The notes under the pieces: model-generated
The model's input: only the letters and a program-made list of their open reading frames with translations
Told to the model about the DNA's origin: nothing
The model's database searches: none
Assembly: GCA_013289765.1 (NCBI GenBank)
Contig: JABCZI010000005.1
Location: 62,001-126,000 of the forward strand
From: Acidobacteriota bacterium
GTDB lineage: Bacteria > Acidobacteriota > Terriglobia > Terriglobales > Acidobacteriaceae
Reading direction: 5' to 3'
DNA: 64,000 nt
Shown: positions 62,351 to 64,000 of the stretch, in pieces
How the letters are laid out: the number at the start of each line of letters is the position of its first letter
Numbering within the stretch: the first letter of the stretch is position 1
Position numbers and translations under genes: made by a program

Positions 62351-63345
62351 GCGCTCGGGCCATTCCGAAGATAGATTTGCCTAGCCATCTCGATCTGGCA
62401 AAGTTCGTGCCGGAAGAGCTGCGCCGCCTCGGAGATCTCCAAAGCGCAATCCCGGAGGTTGCAAAGAATGAAGCCTACTTAACCCTTATTGAACGAGCAG
62501 TGAAAGAGATTCCGACAAGGCATGTTCTTGTTCATGGCGACGCCAGAAAGATGTCGAAGGAAAAGGTTGGCAAGGCGCACCTTGTTTTGACCTCTCCTCC
62601 CTATTGGACCCTAAAAAAGTATCGCGACAGCTCAGGCCAACTTGGTCACATCGTCGACTACGACGACTTCATCGAGGAGTTGGACCGAGTGTGGCAGAGA
62701 TGTTTTGACTCGCTCGTTGTGGGCGGCAGACTTGTGTGCGTAGTTGGGGACGTCTGCCTCTCGCGCCGCAAAAATGAAGGGCGGCATACTGTGGTTCCCC
62801 TCCATGCCACCATTCAAGAGCATTGCCGGAAAATCGGCTTCGATAATTTGTCTCCAATCATCTGGCACAAAATTGCCAATGCGGCTTACGAAGTAGAGAA
62901 CGGTGGAGGCTTCCTGGGAAAGCCCTACGAGCCAAATGCAGTCATCAAGAACGACGTCGAGTTCATCCTGATGCAGCGAAAGCCAGGCGGCTACAGAACT
63001 CCCCAAGATGGTGCAAGAATTTTGAGCGTGATTTCGGCGAAGGACTATCAGAAATGGTTTCAGCAGATCTGGAATGGAGTGACAGGTGCGTCAACGAAGG
63101 ATCACCCTGCGCCGTACCCAGTCGAATTGGCTGAGCGTCTCATTCGCATGTTCAGTTTTGTTGGCGATACGGTGCTGGACCCATTCATGGGTACAGGCAC
63201 AACGGCCCTGGCTGCCTCGAAGTGGGGCAGGAATAGTGTCAATTTCGAAATCGACGCCGACTATTTGAGCTTTGCGGCCCAGCGACTAGAAAGGGAGCTC
63301 TCATCACTGTTCGCCAATCCTGTTTTAGTTATGGAGCAAGAGTAA
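62347..63345 (+). CDS. Type II DNA methyltransferase, beta-type layout
   Basis: The 332-residue enzyme should methylate adenine N6 or cytosine N4 in DNA. Motif IV SPPY is at residues 83-86, before the cofactor motif DPFMGTGTT at about 278, so the motif order is that of the beta class. GTG 62347 overlaps the carA stop and follows a GGAGG about 10 bases earlier; GTG 62338 is an alternative. The endonuclease gene follows after 4 bases, so the two are a restriction-modification pair. The base methylated cannot be told from the motif alone. Confidence 0.9.
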   Translation: MSARAIPKIDLPSHLDLAKFVPEELRRLGDLQSAIPEVAKNEAYLTLIERAVKEIPTRHVLVHGDARKMSKEKVGKAHLVLTSPPYWTLKKYRDSSGQLGHIVDYDDFIEELDRVWQRCFDSLVVGGRLVCVVGDVCLSRRKNEGRHTVVPLHATIQEHCRKIGFDNLSPIIWHKIANAAYEVENGGGFLGKPYEPNAVIKNDVEFILMQRKPGGYRTPQDGARILSVISAKDYQKWFQQIWNGVTGASTKDHPAPYPVELAERLIRMFSFVGDTVLDPFMGTGTTALAASKWGRNSVNFEIDADYLSFAAQRLERELSSLFANPVLVMEQE

Positions 63346-63349
63346 GCAA

Positions 63350-64000
63350 GTGAATTCTGAAATAGATCTCAAGCTCAAGAGCGCGGTGGCTCAATTCTGG
63401 TCGAGTCGCGAAACTCAGGCGCAGAAGCAGGGAGCTAAGTCAGGCGTTCGCGACGCCGGCGCGAGGACCGCAGTCACTGGCGGAACTCAGATGGACGGTT
63501 TTGTGGCATTGGTTCGGGACCTATTGGAAGAGTCGGGCGTGGACAGGCCAGTGGTGTACTGCGAAAGGCACATCGAGTTGCCCGGATGGTTTCGGCCTGA
63601 AAAGAAATGGGATCTGCTTGTTGTCGTCGAGGGCTGTTTGATTGCAGCCATTGAATTCAAATCACAGGTCGGTTCTTTCGGAAACAATTTCAATAACAGA
63701 ACTGAAGAAGCGCTAGGCAGCGCGGCGGATTTGTGGGCAGCGTACCGGGAAGGGGCTTTTAAGCCCTCTGCTCGTCCTTGGTTGGGCTACTTAATGCTGC
63801 TGGAGGACGCTCCCGGTTCGACCCGGCCAGTTAAAGCGCAGGAGCCGCACTTCAGGGTGTTTGAAGAATTCAAGTCAGCTTCCTACGCGAGGCGCTACGA
63901 AATTCTCCTGACGAAGTTGGTCCGCGAAAGGCTTTACGACGCGACTTGCTTTCTGATGTCCAATAGTGCCGATGGTCTCAGGGGACAATACTCGGAGCCG
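63350..64000 (+). CDS. Type II restriction endonuclease, XhoI/PaeR7I-like (3' end cut)
   Basis: The frame from GTG 63350 is open to the window end (217 codons). The visible product begins NSEIDLKLKSAVAQFWSSR, then VTGGTQMDGFVALVRDL, and fits the XhoI/PaeR7I restriction family (CTCGAG) by recall. A PD-(D/E)xK-like site is visible: Asp88 in KWDLLVV and Glu102 and Lys104 in AAIEFKSQ. It starts 4 bases after the methyltransferase stop. Similarity was judged by eye, so the recognition site is tentative. Confidence 0.75.
   Translation, partial: MNSEIDLKLKSAVAQFWSSRETQAQKQGAKSGVRDAGARTAVTGGTQMDGFVALVRDLLEESGVDRPVVYCERHIELPGWFRPEKKWDLLVVVEGCLIAAIEFKSQVGSFGNNFNNRTEEALGSAADLWAAYREGAFKPSARPWLGYLMLLEDAPGSTRPVKAQEPHFRVFEEFKSASYARRYEILLTKLVRERLYDATCFLMSNSADGLRGQYSEP

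Overview
The window looks like a chromosomal segment of an environmental Gram-negative bacterium, most likely Acidobacteriota (Koribacter-like). This is an inference from gene families and context: a split cytochrome b / Rieske / giant multiheme c operon, a Tad pilus set, PCYCGC and Cof-type proteins, moderate-to-high GC and many short extragenic repeats. No rRNA or tRNA gene, CRISPR array or transposase was found.

Positions 1-15134 are all on the minus strand. Read in transcription order they hold nrdR, an NAD-type isocitrate dehydrogenase, ferrochelatase, Rieske protein, b6-like cytochrome b, cytochrome b C-terminal subunit, an eight-heme membrane cytochrome c, a copper-site lipoprotein, a CtaA-type heme A synthase, an ABC exporter and an unusual signal peptidase I. 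The last gene, a membrane-anchored HEAT-repeat protein, is cut by the window edge. The core is a quinol-oxidising respiratory complex with its heme supply genes beside it.

Positions 15260-23435 carry mixed housekeeping genes: a flippase-like membrane protein, an SDR oxidoreductase, a lytic transglycosylase, a HAD phosphatase, a four-helix-bundle protein, a TPR protein and a very large proline-repeat TonB-like protein. Positions 23052-30546 are a compact Tad/Flp pilus operon (flp, cpaB, cpaC, cpaE, cpaF, tadB, tadC). Its 58-residue pilin gene is short and easy to miss. No prepilin peptidase or TadE/G minor pilin is present.

Positions 30746-38620 hold five multi-membrane GT-C/GT87-like glycosyltransferases and a PAP2-like phosphatase, probably for a glycolipid or envelope glycan. 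An FHA-GAF-PP2C regulator, a small unrecognised anchored protein and a GH15 glucoamylase follow.

Positions 43832-56858 form a phosphate and polyphosphate island: a Pho box with pstS, then ppk, sixA, ppx, a CHAD protein, pstC, pstA, pstB, phoU and a secreted phosphoesterase. Uptake, storage, breakdown and signalling are side by side.

The last part has yvcK, a TPR protein, a PCYCGC protein, a second signal peptidase I coupled to a second member of the unrecognised anchored family, carA, and a type II restriction-modification pair. The endonuclease resembles the XhoI/PaeR7I family and runs off the window. The clearest undescribed candidate is the pair of paralogous anchored proteins at 40462 and 60548, which share DSGxFSYPR and GGGNELP signatures.
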